DNA of 64,000 nucleotides, from assembly GCA_963576735.1 (NCBI GenBank), contig OY755171.1:2666001-2730000 (forward strand), read 5' to 3'. The notes beneath the pieces were generated by a model. The model ran no database searches, was not told the DNA's origin, and saw nothing but the letters and a program-made list of their open reading frames with translations. Both the position numbers and the translations under genes were made by a program. Shown piece by piece: positions 45,914 through 57,679 of this stretch (position 1 is the stretch's first letter; each line of letters begins with the position of its first letter). Source of the DNA: Bedellia somnulentella (Eukaryota; Arthropoda; Insecta; Lepidoptera; Bedelliidae).

Positions 45914-46173
45914 TACGTACATACATACATACATATACGCACGTCTATAAATCCCTAAAAGGGGTAGCCAGAGCTAAGGAATTAGAATTTCCTCAGCCAC
46001 TTTTGGAAAGTTGTGTGGGGAAAAAATGGTAAAATAAAGGTTGTTGGTGATGGGTCTCCAACCGCATCGCCCAAAAATCCCTTTAAAGTCCCCAATACCG
46101 TTAGTCGCCTCTTACGTACACCCACCGGAAGAATGGTGTAGTGCTATTCGAAGCCGACACTACACAGCATTTA
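45914..46173 (-). repeat. SINE-A full length
   Basis: The minus strand runs from GTGTAGTGTCGGCTTCGAAT through TCCGGTGGGTGTACGTAAGA, GGCGATGCGGTTGGAGACCC and CTGAGGAAATTCTAATTCC to ATAGACGTGCGTATATGTAT and further ATGT units. Confidence 0.85.
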
Positions 46174-46472
46174 ACTTTGTTGTGAATTAAACTACGTGAA
46201 TGGATTTTCTTGGCCATCAAACTAAACAAACTAATTTTAATATGAATTACTTAGTGAGGTATTTTTGTATTGGTATTCATTGTTTTCATGCGATTGCCAA
46301 GTCAACCTTTCACAGTCCATATATGTCCCCACCGAATTATGGTACACTATTTATTTAATTAGTACAAACAACAGATATTCACAATGAAAAGAAATATTAA
46401 TGCATTAATAAGAACTTAACTAAGCGTACATCCACAAAGGTTCATCACGAATAAATTATAATTGTAGTATGA

Positions 46473-46685
46473 CTTTTGTGATAGTAGCCGGAACCGACGT
46501 CTTAACGTGCCCTCCAAATCACAGAATCACCTTAGTTCTCAGATAATCAGACTGAAGCTTCTCCATCCATGCAAACTGGGTTAAACCTTTTTACTTAAAT
46601 TTATGTGTTTACCCCTCCGGATATCGTCTCAGAGACCTTTAGATTTGAAGTCGAGCGCCGTACCGCTAGGCTAACGAGGTAGTTT
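46473..46685 (-). repeat. tRNA-like SINE (third family)
   Basis: GTAGCCGGAACCGACGTCTT, CGTGCCCTCCAAATCACAGA and, at the far end, TCGTTAGCCTAGCGGTACGG on the minus strand as a box A-bearing head. The same family appears at 11730-11950 and 51965-52025. Confidence 0.6.
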
Positions 46686-46701
46686 TCTAAATCTGCATTA
46701 A

Positions 46702-46949
46702 TGCTGTCTAGTGTCGGCTTAGAATAACACTACCCCATTTCTTCCGGTGGGTGTACGTAAGAGGCGACTAACGGTTTAGGGGCTTTTAAGGGAATTTTGG
46801 GCGATGCGGTTGGAGACCCATCACCAACAATCTTCATTTCACCATCTTTTCCCTACGCAACTTCCAAAAGTGGCTGAGGAATGTCTAATTCCCTACCTCT
46901 GGTTACCCCTTTAAGGGATTTATAGCCGTGAGTGTATGTATGTATGTAA
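46702..46949 (+). repeat. SINE-A full length (reference copy)
   Basis: The most complete plus-strand copy: GTCTAGTGTCGGCTTAGAAT, CCCATTTCTTCCGGTGGGTG, TACGTAAGAGGCGACTAACG, GGGCGATGCGGTTGGAGACC, CAACTTCCAAAAGTGGCTGA, CCCCTTTAAGGGATTTATAG, then CCGTGAGTGTATGTATGTAT. CGGCTTAGAAT resembles box A and GGTTGGAGACC resembles box B, though they are about 95 bases apart. Confidence 0.85.
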
Positions 46950-47421
46950 GTTTATATGATTTTACTTTATATTGGTTTTAATAATATTTATTAATTTATT
47001 TTAACTAATTGGAAAATGCTGTGCATGCTGTTCTGATTATGCACCTGAACAAACCATATATGTTTTTTATAATTTATAATAAGTACAATATGATGTTGTA
47101 CTGTGTTCATGCGTAATAAATAAGTTAATAAATTAATGATACATAATAAATAAATCATAGCATGGTATTAAGAACGTTTTTAACTTTAAATTTGGTGCAA
47201 TAAAAGTCACTTACTGAGCAAGTGAGTGAAAAATAAGTTGGTAAGGTCACGTCAAGGGTGAAAATTACAAAAATATCTTCCCTTTTGTTATATAGTTGGC
47301 ATTGGCTCTTATATAAACAGTTCTCGATGCAGTACCTACCACAGAGTACCTACTGACTGCAAACAAAACAATAACCAAATATTTTCGTTTTTGATTCTTT
47401 CAACGTGCAAGTTGTCAATAT

Positions 47422-48066
47422 GGCTTACAGATCCACAATCTTTTCTTGGCCGGCGGCGACTACCTACCTACCTAGTCGCCGCCGGCCAAGAAAAGATTGT
47501 GGATCTGTATTCCGTTAATCCACCCCAAAACAGCCTCCCTAAGTCGGATATTCGGAAACGCATGTCCTTCTAGCCACCCTGAACGGGTTGGATAATCGGA
47601 ATTCATAATAAAATGTTTCTTCCGATTTTTTACCCCAAGTACAGTTATTTACAGAAACATACACAACACAAAATGAGTCAAAGAAACATCGTGAACATTA
47701 AAATACTTAATATAAACATACCTACTTTCTTACTTACAGTTTAAATAAAAATAAATTGGTGGGAAGTTTTAAATTAATATTTATTGTTACCTATAGGGTT
47801 GGTATGTAGTATTTGGGTGAAAACCATTTAAAATAACCGATGCGACAAATAAAACCATAACAAGAAAAAAACTCCTAACAAAAGTGACAAATTAAAATTT
47901 AGGGTCGTTTTTCCGTAAATGACTGTACGTAGACAGGGTAGAAAATCGGAAGAAACATATTATATGCATTACGGATATCCACCCCGTTCAGGGTGGATAG
48001 ACGGACACGCGTTTCCGAATATCCGCCTTAGGGTGGCTGTTTTAGGGTGGATAAACGGAATAAGCC
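47422..48066. mobile_element. TIR DNA transposon, 645 bp, 8-bp TSD, with a nested insertion
   Basis: The right end read inwards is GGCTTATTCCGTTTATCCAC; the left end is GGCTTA, an 82-bp interruption, then TTCCGTTAATCCAC. About 130 bp of arm follow on each side (GCGGATATTCGGAAACGCGT, TTTCTTCCGATTTT). The flanks GTCAATAT (47414-47421) and GTTAATAT (48067-48074) match at 7 of 8 positions, consistent with an 8-bp TSD. Terminal design, with ATCCACCCT subrepeats, resembles the 25685-27736 element. No transposase. Confidence 0.85.
47428..47507. mobile_element. 80-bp perfect palindrome (TA-duplicating MITE) nested in the TIR element
   Basis: 35-bp perfectly complementary arms (CAGATCCACAATCTTTTCTT then GGCCGGCGGCGACTA) flank a 10-base loop CCTACCTACC. 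TA at 47426-47427 and 47508-47509 is duplicated, and excising one TA plus the palindrome restores GGCTTATTCCG of the host terminus. TA targets are typical of Tc1/mariner-type elements. Confidence 0.92.
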
Positions 48067-48074
48067 GTTAATAT

Positions 48075-49045
48075 TGGGTGGCATTGCGTATTCATAACTT
48101 TTAATTTTTAAAAGAAAAACTGGAGAAAGAAAGAAGAACCTTAATTAGAAATATACACTATTTAAAAATATCTCAACAATAAAGCCTGTCGATAATTATA
48201 ATTAATCTGTTAACTCTTTATTGTACATCACAGATAGAAACATTTTATACATATTAATCATTAACTAGAAGTACAATTGGCGGTCTCATTGCTTAAAGCA
48301 ATCTCTTCCAGACAACCTACAAAGATATATTACCTACATAATTTATCAATTAAACTCGATGACATTGAAAAGCAGAGTTTAGTTTAAAGTAGTTTTATGT
48401 ATTGCGATTTAGCTAATATGAAAACCATTGAATTATTGTTTAATAAACAAAATAAGTAAGTATTTGAGAGCGGTGCTAATGTTAAAAAGTGCGCTCTTTT
48501 ATTAGCAATATCTTGGTTGCATATCTTATCAGTAGCAAAATATGGCAAGAATTATGCAATTAAAAACTACATTGTGCATTTTCTTAAACCATGTTTCTTT
48601 AAGTAAGGCATATAGCTTCTTATGCTTTTTATAATTAGAAAGAAAGAAAGAAAGAAATACATTTATTCTCTGCTACACAAAGGAAGATACAGCACAAAAA
48701 TAAGTATATACAAACACACAGAAAAATAAAATAAAAAGACAATATCATACACACTAATTCCAAGATATAAAAGAAAAAAAAACTATAGCCGTATAACCTG
48801 CGTAGTAGCAACGAATTTGGAAGCTGCCTCACTATTTACGTTGTGAAGTAAATGAATACCTCACACACAACACTGATTTTTAGTCAGCCCCAAAATAAAA
48901 ATATAAAAGAAAAGACGTCACAATATCATAATGAAAAAGAGAACTTATAACATACTCGTATAAATAATAGCAGTAAAAAGTACCGCGTTACTAAATTATT
49001 ATATAAAAATTACACATATAATTATATACTAAAAATATTCATACA
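48075..49045. other. Intergenic, no gene seen
   Basis: A+T-rich sequence with a short GAAA microsatellite at 48639-48656 and no recognised coding region or repeat family. Confidence 0.5.
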
Positions 49046-49164
49046 TCTATACTTATAATAAATCTGTAGAGAGGTCAATTCTGTACATGAAATATATTTT
49101 CAAAATAACCATCAGGTGGTGATTAGGGATCGATACTGATGCCAAAAATGCAATCAGTAAAATT

Positions 49165-49230
<66 letters not shown>

Positions 49231-50043
49231 GGTTTGTATGTTCCTTATGGAAACAAAAACTACTCGACGGATTTTAACGAAACTTGGTACAATTATTCTT
49301 CATACACCTGCGCAGGTTTTTGTATACTTTCCAGCAGAGTAGTAAAGGGGAATTTTGGGAAATTTTGGGAAAACGGGAGAAGTTACTCCATTTTTTAAGC
49401 TTCTTTCGCGTGTGCAGCCTCAATGGTTAAACTTACATAGAAATCATGTGTGACGGAAATATTCTTCATAAAATTATCTAAAAAAAAATCTTCAGCAGTT
49501 TATGTCTATCTTTTACGGTTGACTCACAATAACACGTGTAATTCCTGATAGCTTAGCAGTTCGGAACATTCTGATTATATTTGTTTACTCTTACGTTTGT
49601 AAACCTCTCACTCATCCCTAATTTAAAAAAGGTAACATTATTACCTATTCAATAAAAAAAGAATCATAGAAATCGGCAGACAAACACCGAAATTATACAT
49701 AAAATAAGCCATCGCGCCCGTGATCAAAACCAAATCTTTACTAATTTACATATAACATACTAGATGGCGCCAGTAGTTGCATCCTACATCACGTAATGAT
49801 TTATTGTTTAGTATAAATACTTCATAGCGTTTTATTCCAAAATTTGCTATTAAACGGAAATACTGAACCGTTCATCAAAGCGCATTTAAAATCATAAAAC
49901 TACACTGTTTAGGGAGTGCTATAAATTTAATAAATTGAAAACATTGCGCTGAATTTCACAATGCTTGAGCAGTGACTGAAGAAAGAAACCTCAGATATTT
50001 AAAAAAACAACGCTACCCGTGCGAAGCTGGGACGATCCACTAG
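49046..50043 (+). mobile_element. Non-autonomous Helitron, 998 bp
   Basis: It starts TCTATACTTATAATAAATCT after an A and ends GCTACCCGTGCGAAGCTGGG, ACGATCCACTAG before a T, so TC...CTAG lies between A and T as expected for Helitrons. A (TGTC)n run and the block CGACGGATTTTAACGAAACT are common in lepidopteran copies. No Rep/helicase. Confidence 0.8.
49167..49230 (+). repeat. (TGTC)16 microsatellite
   Basis: 64 bases of uninterrupted TGTC, inside the Helitron. It causes a spurious repetitive open frame. Confidence 0.95.
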
Positions 50044-50171
50044 TAATACATAAATATAAATACATAAGAGACTCCACCTGCAGACAAGCTGTATTGTACC
50101 TGTGACAAATTAATTGTTTATAGAATTATTTAAAATACTCCTTGCTATATATGCCGTATATAATATGCCGT

Positions 50172-50276
50172 GTACCTAGTGCCGGCTTAGAATTCCGCTA
50201 CCCCTTTCTACCCACGGGTGTCGTAAGAGGCGACTAAGGGTAATATAGCCGTGAGTATATGTATGTATGTATGTAC
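50172..50276 (+). repeat. SINE-A with internal deletion
   Basis: GTGCCGGCTTAGAATTCCGC, CCACGGGTGTCGTAAGAGGC and GACTAAGGG are joined directly to TAATATAGCCGTGAGTATAT and ATGT units. About 150 bp are missing. Confidence 0.7.
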
Positions 50277-50489
50277 TCCTTGCTACTGTTAGTAATAACT
50301 AATAATAATTATTATTATTTAAACACATTATCTCTATACGTTTTTTAAACACCATACCCAAAAAAGCGACACACTATACATAAAGTGCCTACTATCTAGT
50401 GGAGCTGAAACAGACAGATAGCTACGAGGCTAATGAGTTCTAAGTATGGTCATCATTGGATGGATGTTGCGGGATGCAGACGTTATTGC

Positions 50490-50759
50490 CTACTGCATTA
50501 ATTATTTTTATAGTAATTAGGGACATAAATGGTATCGCTTGGCGCCGAGCGTAATGGGCGTCGCGTATCGTAGGGGCGGGTGGCGTGGCGTGTCTGGGCT
50601 GTGATTGGTTGAAGCACGCCTCGCCTGCCGCCGCGCCACGCAGCACCGCGCCAGTACCACAGTAGCCTCCGAGGCGAGCAACACTATCATCAAGTGCCGC
50701 GACCTAGTGCCAAACTGTGTAGTGTATGTGCGATGCTCGGCCGGTGATCGGAACCAGTT
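50490..50759 (+). promoter_or_regulatory. caudal 5' UTR and candidate proximal promoter
   Basis: A G+C-rich island directly upstream of the caudal ATG. It has a GC box GGGGCGGG (50573-50580) and an inverted CCAAT (ATTGG, 50604-50608). TTTTTATAG at 50505-50513 and CATAAA at 50524-50529 (TTTATG on the other strand) resemble Caudal/Cdx binding sites, which would allow autoregulation. The start site itself cannot be fixed. Confidence 0.5.
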
Positions 50760-51099
50760 ATGGTGAACTACGTGAATCCGCTCGCCATGTACCAAGGCAA
50801 GGGCGGGCAATACGGCGCGGGCGGCTGGTACGGATGGCAGCCGCAGAACTTTGAGGAGCAGCAGTGGTGTGGCTGGACGGGTCCGGGAGCGGGCGAGTGG
50901 GTCCCGGAGCCGCATCACTTTCCCAAACGAGAGCCGAGTGAGAGAGAGAGTGCTGAGCTACCCTCCCCGGCGAGAGGAGACCTGGCGAGTCCTGGAGGAG
51001 GATCCTCTCCATGTGCCCGACCCGCGCACCCCCCCGCCGCACCAAGATCACCATATGAGTGGATGAAGAAACCCAATTATCAAACACAACAGAATCCAG
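50760..51099 (+). CDS. cad: Homeotic protein caudal, first coding exon (partial gene)
   Basis: 113 codons plus one base, ending in CAG before GTAAGT (phase 1). The protein starts MVNYVNPLAMYQGKGGQYGA, then GGWYGWQPQNFEEQQW, a Ser/Pro/Gly-rich middle (ELPSPARGDLASPGGGSS), and SPYEWMKKPNYQTQQNPG. This closely follows the silkworm caudal N-terminus as I recall it. SPYEWM is the hexapeptide that contacts Exd/Pbx cofactors. Caudal is a ParaHox-class nuclear transcription factor that patterns the posterior embryo and gut. The homeodomain (on later exons) is not in the window, so the first intron exceeds 12.9 kb. Codon use is G+C-rich compared with the surroundings. Confidence 0.92.
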
Positions 51100-51559
51100 G
51101 TAAGTCACTTAATGAATTAGACAGATTTATAATAAAATAAAGTTGAAGTCTAAATAAGGGATAGATAGGTAATTTAGGTTCATGTTGTTTGACGGCCAAA
51201 AATACCAATAAACAAGACATGCAGTATTGCAAATTCCCATGGACATGAGCATATTTATTAATGAGAGGGTAGGTTGAGCAATACACACATATAAAACAGC
51301 AAAGGTTTTTTTAATATATCTAAACTATGACTCAAAAAACGTATACTTCATTCCAATCCAACCCTTTAAACACTGAAAGAATAAGGTAAGAATAAAATTA
51401 ATGAAACCAAAATGAATGTAATCTTTTTTGTGTTATCAAACAAAACATGCATCATATTAATCTGAGAGCTTAGTCTTTAACATAATATCAAATTAGATAC
51501 CAGCTGAAACACATAGCACATGACATATATTTTATTGATCACATGCACATCACAATCGA

Positions 51560-51912
51560 CCTAGACCTCGCTTTTAAAACATACCCTTTTTATACTTAAA
51601 ATCGATTAAGGACATTAAACTAAACAACTTTAACTATAGAAGGCATATCTAAGATATTGTAATTTAAAAAAAATAATTAATACATAAAAAAAACTGGTCT
51701 ATATTTCTTCTAAGTTTTTTTCTTTTATTTCAGCCGAGGCTAAGAACCTCACTATACTTTCTCAGTTTGATCTAGGGACGACACTTTAGAATTATTAATT
51801 ATTTTTAAAATTACAATATTTAAGATATGCATAGTATTGGCAAAGTTGTTTAGTTTTATGTCTTTAATAGATTTAAAGTATAAAAAGCGCAAGTTTTAAA
51901 AGCGAGGTCTAG
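51560..51912. mobile_element. MITE, 353 bp, about 110-bp inverted arms
   Basis: CCTAGACCTCGCTTTTAAAA at the left and the same sequence read inwards from the right. The arms continue through AAACTAAACAACTTT and ATATTGTAATTT on both sides. CGA at 51557-51559 and 51913-51915 is a possible 3-bp TSD. A TTTCAG inside is not a real acceptor. Confidence 0.8.
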
Positions 51913-51964
51913 GCGAATTTAATGGGGATCCTTCACGGTGGCTAAGAAAGTGCGGGTTGGCAAT

Positions 51965-52025
51965 GTAACTTCTACAGGGATAGTAGCCGGGACCGACGAC
52001 GGCCTAACGCGCAAAATCATCTTGT
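51965..52025 (+). repeat. SINE fragment (third tRNA-like family)
   Basis: ACAGGGATAGTAGCCGGGAC and GACGACGGCCTAACGCGC match the family at 46473-46685. Only the end is present. Confidence 0.5.
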
Positions 52026-54571
52026 TCGAGCTATCAATAAGTTATTTTTAAGCTTGCAATGAGCTACCAACTTGGGTTTAATCTTACGAATGGAAATTGT
52101 AAAACAAACGCTTATATCCACTATAAAAATAGCAGCATTTGTACAGTGAGCTGAATTGCAAAAAATGTATTTATCTTCATTGCATTGATCACTATTTCAC
52201 ATACAGACATAAATGTAACATTATTATAAAGCTATTAAATAATGCTCTCATTCATTCATTTTGTCTTAGAACTATGTACCATGTCAAACGTTATGTAATT
52301 GGCATTTACTGTGACGTGAACGCCGCTTTAGGAAACTATATTCTTAACTAAACTATTATATAGTATTATATTATCTGTGCTTTTATACACAGCTTTAACC
52401 ATAAAGTTAAGGCCTCAGAATAAATAAATAAACCTGCAGCCGATTAAAGAGGGAGAAGGTTTTAAAGAGGGATCAAGAATATGCAAACACCATTGCCCGT
52501 CAACCACTTCAAAAGCTCTCTATCCCGATTCGTTGGGTACGACACCGTGCTTAGTGAGATGAGGTCGTGTTAACTTAGCCGACGACAGATATAAAAACAA
52601 TTTAAAATTTTATTATAAAATAAAACCGCGGCAAACAGAGAAACTGGAAAGTTTAAAAAAAGCGTAACTGAAACAACTACATTTACACAAGCTGGAGCTT
52701 TTAAGTTTCCGAGAACTTACTCTATCTACAAAAAGCTCATTGAATGCAAAAGCCGGCTGTTAACCTAATCTTGTTTCCAATTGTTTAAAAACCACGCCAA
52801 TGAATGAATATATTTAGGTAGCCGCAGAACACACAGCCGCCAAAATTTCGAACAATAGCTCTAATTCATTTACCGTTATAGTGCTAAAACAAAGAAAACA
52901 ATATAAAGTATTTGCCGCCACGTCTGGTGAATATCCCAAAAATGGTAATTCAAAAGATCTTGATTAGACAGGTGCACTATTAACATAAGTTTAAAAAAAA
53001 AAAAACCACCAACCAAACCAGTAAAATTACTTCTATATAATGTTATCGCCATCGAAACTGCGAGTAAAACTCCAGTATTCAATGTATTTCTTAGTAATGT
53101 TTTACGTTTGTTAATAACTTTTATTTTGAACGTCACATTACTAATTATTAATATTTTTTATACTCTTTGCTTTGGAGGGTACGTTGATGATGATGGTATG
53201 AGAGATTAACCTGATCATCACATAGACACAAATATTTTCTTAGTCAAACATTATTACATTCATGCTAGCATCTCGCACAGATATCTAATGACAATATTTT
53301 GATGACGATAGCCTTAATTAAGAGCAGACATACGACTCAATTTTATCTGTATTTTTGTTTCCAAGCTAGTTAAAGCCACAAATGATTAAAAATAGCCTAG
53401 ATAGATCGTGTAGCTGCAAATCATGAGCTTGCATTCTATTGACATAAGGTAGCACATTCAGTCTACTATGGTATGATGAAAGTTTTAAAGCTCATTATAA
53501 ATTATGTATATCTACTCATTGTTTTTATTCACGTACGGATCCCACCATCCTAAAGTTGTCTGAAATACCGATAAGATCGCCAATTGTACTTCTTTTTAAG
53601 AAATAATCTATGTAAAATGTTTTTAACTGTGACGTACAATGTGTGACAATAAAGAGTTGTCTATTCTATGACGCAGCTCTTTTTTTTTTTTAAAAAAATT
53701 GATCAGGACATACGAAGACTTGTTTCTAAAAACATTAACCTCTATACGATAATCTAAGGTTCGTTCCATACCAGCTAACGAATCCAGATTAGTGGTGCAG
53801 AATATTGACATGAAGCCCATTTTCAAATGGAACATGTATTAAGTCCGCGCGGCTGCCAGTGCCGGTAAGTTTATGAAAGCTCAGTTTTTTTCTCACGTGA
53901 CAAACACACCTTATGTTACGAGGGCATAAAAACTGAAATGTGACATTGGTTTTCCCAAAAAAGAAAAAAAATAATGGGATTACGTATAGTCCAAAGTTTA
54001 GTTATTGCGTTGCAATCGTCATAATAATTTTTTTAGCATTTTTTTCTAAATTAATAAAGAAGTCATGGCATAGTTGAAATTATAACGTCTCTGTGCCTTT
54101 TCACACGTTTCTGCCGGAGCCGGCGTCGCTGGCCAAACCTAAAGCACGTGGCATATTGTTTGCCGGTTGCCCGGAAAATGTAAAAAAGGAATTTCTCCGT
54201 ACCTGATCTCTGTGCAAATTAAAACTGCAAAATTAATGGGATGTGAAATTTTACATAAATTCAATGTATGTTATGCAAATGGAAAATAAGTAAAAAAGAA
54301 AGACATTATTTGTGTTGGTAATGTATAATTCAACGTCTCCTTTTTATTGGTCTTTTATGTTACTTATACTTATCAAATGAATACCTACTCTATTTGAATG
54401 CTTCTTTCTATTACTTCTTCTCACGTTATGTGATTGGTTTTTGTGATGGACAATTTAGTTTAATTATGTCAAACTAGCGTTTGGTTTGGTCGCATAGAAA
54501 ATCTTTTATAAAGTAAAAATATGACCCAAAATTGTACAAACCATATTTTGAAAAAATGAAAAAATATGAAT

Positions 54572-54720
54572 GTAAAGAGTTTCTTTGTTGCTTCTTCTCT
54601 TTACGAACACCTTCCAAAGCTACCTACGGACTAATAATAAATTTAAAAAATTTGACGTTCAAAAAATGTTAGTTATTAACTTAATTTTGAAAAATAAACT
54701 TCATTTTTATTTTGACTCTT
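54572..54720 (+). repeat. Hairpin-bearing dispersed repeat, second copy
   Basis: GTAAAGAG (54572-54579) and CTCTTTAC (54597-54604) with loop TTTCTTTGTTGCTTCTT-like sequence, followed by CACCTTCCAAAGC. It matches 3123-3170 closely. Confidence 0.6.
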
Positions 54721-54866
54721 TTATTGCTAAAAATAGGTCGTATGAGCTTAAGAGTTTTAAAGATGAGCGCTGATGGGAATTTTGGTATAATGAAAAGCAG
54801 GAAAAGAAAGCCACATCGAACAATAATTATTTAAAAACAAACCAAGGCTCTAGCTGTAACTCTTAA

Positions 54867-55038
54867 GGGCAATACACCATGAGCCCGCCGGGCCGCCGAC
54901 ATAAGTCGCAATTTTTTCTCGGCGGTTTAGTTTTCATACATACGTAAGGTACCTTAGACATAATTCTTTCAATACAGGCCGCCCGGGTCGTGTCGCCGGG
55001 CAATCCCGGCGGCCCGGTGGGCTCAGTTCGTATTGCGC
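54867..55038. mobile_element. TTAA-targeting MITE, 172 bp
   Basis: The ends GGGCAATACACCATGAGCCC and (read inwards) GCGCAATACGAACTGAGCCC are inverted, followed by CCGGGCCGCC. It is flanked by TTAA (54863-54866) and TTGA (55039-55042). TTAA targets suggest a piggyBac-type MITE. The G+C-rich arms contrast with the intron. Confidence 0.75.
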
Positions 55039-56216
55039 TTGACACATACAAAAAAGAATGTCGCAGGCCGATATTTATTCTTATGGCTAATTTAACTGAC
55101 TGACGTTATTACAGTTTAGTACATGGATTTGAGTTTATATTGTTTAGAATTCTAAGGAAAAGTACCATGTATTCGTATATAGGTTACCATTAAAATCAGA
55201 GCAATACATGCGTTTATGAATGGAATGAAAAATACTCTATTGAACATCAAAGAAGAAACACGCACAGAAATAAAAATTCAATAAGAAAAGCATAATTGGT
55301 ATATAAACTATGTATATGCATAAAAACTATTAAACGAGTTTTTTTTCACACAGCTTGTTAGATTTTTCGGGCGGGAAAATATCCAGCATTTCATTTTTGT
55401 TTTCTTTTCATTTCATTTTGGTTTTGATTCCTAAAAGAATAATATTAATATAGCTTATGAATTCAACCAGAGTGTCTGTCTCATAATATATTTATTCCTC
55501 CCATAACCCAATGCGTAATTACTCTCCGTAATTACTTCCATACTTAATTATATGTAAACTTCTTTGGCAGCACAATAATAAAGATATTTCTTAGTTGGGT
55601 TTGTGTAATTAGCAATGTGTCTTTTTAAATCTCTCGCAGTGATTTATTGTGTCATAATATTACTTGCATCATAGACATAATTAATAGATAGCTTTATAAT
55701 TCAAAATATTACTTCGATCGTTATAACTTTTGATTTGACTTAGCTACAATTAAACAACCCACAACGTTTTATTGCATTAATTATTCGCAATTGAGATAAA
55801 GCTAAAAATGTGTCCTCATTATATATTATTTTAATTCAATATACTAATTAACATAATCAAGTAACTATTTTAAAACATGGTCAATGTGCTCTTCAAAATT
55901 TCAATTCAATTTCAATTTCATAATGGAAATAGCATAGGTCTTATTTTTCAATTTGGCATCGTCTTTTTGGGAACCTCCCCCTTTTTGGAATCGGTTTATT
56001 ATTTTTGCTTATTATTCCTAGTAAATCGTTTATAGTAGATCATTTGATTTGTCAAAGCTGCCTTTTTTCAGTGTCAGAGAACAAACGCTAAAAGCTTTCG
56101 AAAATTTCATGTAATTCTTGGGTCATCTATAACAGAGTTCCTGTTTGTCAATACATTTTCTGCAGTTAGTTCTGATTGTGGGCGACCGTTTCTGTGGTCA
56201 TAGCACCATACCCCAT

Positions 56217-56350
56217 TTAAGCGCAATACACACACTGAGCCCGGCGGACGGCTAACAATACCAGGCGTCACAACCCGGCGGCCTGGTATGATGGAATTTC
56301 GTCTAACCTAGCTATGTATGAAATCTAGACGGTCGACAAAAAGTTGCCTA
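56217..56350 (+). mobile_element. Same TTAA-MITE family, left end only
   Basis: TTAAGCGCAATACACACACT then GAGCCCGGCGGA repeats the terminus of 54867-55038. The right end is not found. Confidence 0.5.
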
Positions 56351-57679
56351 CATATGTCGCGAACCATCTTAAACTGATGCCCGAGATGGAGCACAGTCCC
56401 CCATATCGTTGTTAACTTAGTTGTTGAGTTAAACCAAAAAGTTTATTTTTTTTTATTGATAAAATAAAAATAATTGAGAGTATTGAACATTAGTGTCCAG
56501 TTATTGATTTAATTTTAAAAATATAAAATACTGATGTATTACATAATTAAATTCCGAGCATCTCAAAGCTAAACTTACGTATTAATAAAACAATAATACT
56601 ATTAGTTGTAAGGAATGTAGTAGTTCGGATTTGAGGCTGGAGTCCTATTTTATCCTAGGACATCGTTAATACGCAAACGATCCATGTCTTTTTCTTTATA
56701 TTTATTTATATGAGCGCTAGAATTATATGCGGTATAAAAAGTAACTTTCTGGGCTAATATATCGGGCTACGGTCGATTTTTTTGTGATAACCTCATAAAA
56801 ATTAGGATTTGGATCAAAAACCCAGCACAGGGCGCCATATTGTTTATCGGCCTAAATAACCCTCTCGCTTGCGGAACGTGACATTTTTCTTGCAGGCAGG
56901 TGTGGCTCATCAATTTATAAGACGCAAAAGTATCACTTCAAAATGTTTGGAAAAAAATTGTAACTTTATTGTCGGCTCTGAATAGCATTCTCATATTTCT
57001 TCCTTCGGGTGGCGTAAGCCAGTTTATATTACATTAAAAATTTTGATGCAATATTTGCTTTAATAATATCAAATAAAAATGTATCATTGTTTCCAAAATT
57101 CTTGGCTGTCATGTTTGTTTTGTAAGTTTACTTATTTTTAAAGAACTAATTAGCACTTAAATCATAATATGGTATGAATGAAAAAGTTGTTTACTGCTAT
57201 TAGTCCTTCAATGCGCTTTGATCGTTTAAAATACACAATGGATTTTCAAGGCAGTATTTTAACACGTGATTCTATTTAATGTGGAAGATTTAGGATCCAT
57301 AAAAATGGAAGTTTATTCAGAACTTTAATTAAATTCACTAGTATATGTTGCTTTGCTGCCCCTTAGGCTCTAACCAGCCCCAGGATTTTCGTGTAGAATA
57401 GAACACAATACGAATGATATTTATTGCATCGCATAATAAAAGAGAACTTATTGACAAAATTGTAATCAAACAGTTATACAAAGAAGTACAACTGGTGGTC
57501 TTATATATAAGCATAAAAGTGACTAAATTTTAGGCCATTCGGGTAGTTAACAAAACCATGGTCAAACGAAGAATTTAATTTATACCAACCTCACAAACAC
57601 AAATAATACACAATTTTCCAAACTCCAAACGAAGATTAAATATCTATAACAACCTAACCCCCAAAACAGCCTAAATATT

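Noticed and set aside
49139..49342. 67-codon open frame with a SVCLSVCL repeat
   Set aside because: It is a translation of the TGTC microsatellite inside a Helitron.
50517..50918. Minus-strand open frames (133 and 116 codons) opposite caudal
   Set aside because: G+C-rich coding DNA creates open antisense frames; they mirror caudal exon 1 and its 5' UTR.
51720..51790. Candidate second exon of caudal after TTTATTTCAG
   Set aside because: It lies in the loop of a MITE, has no homeodomain or other caudal sequence, and soon meets stops.
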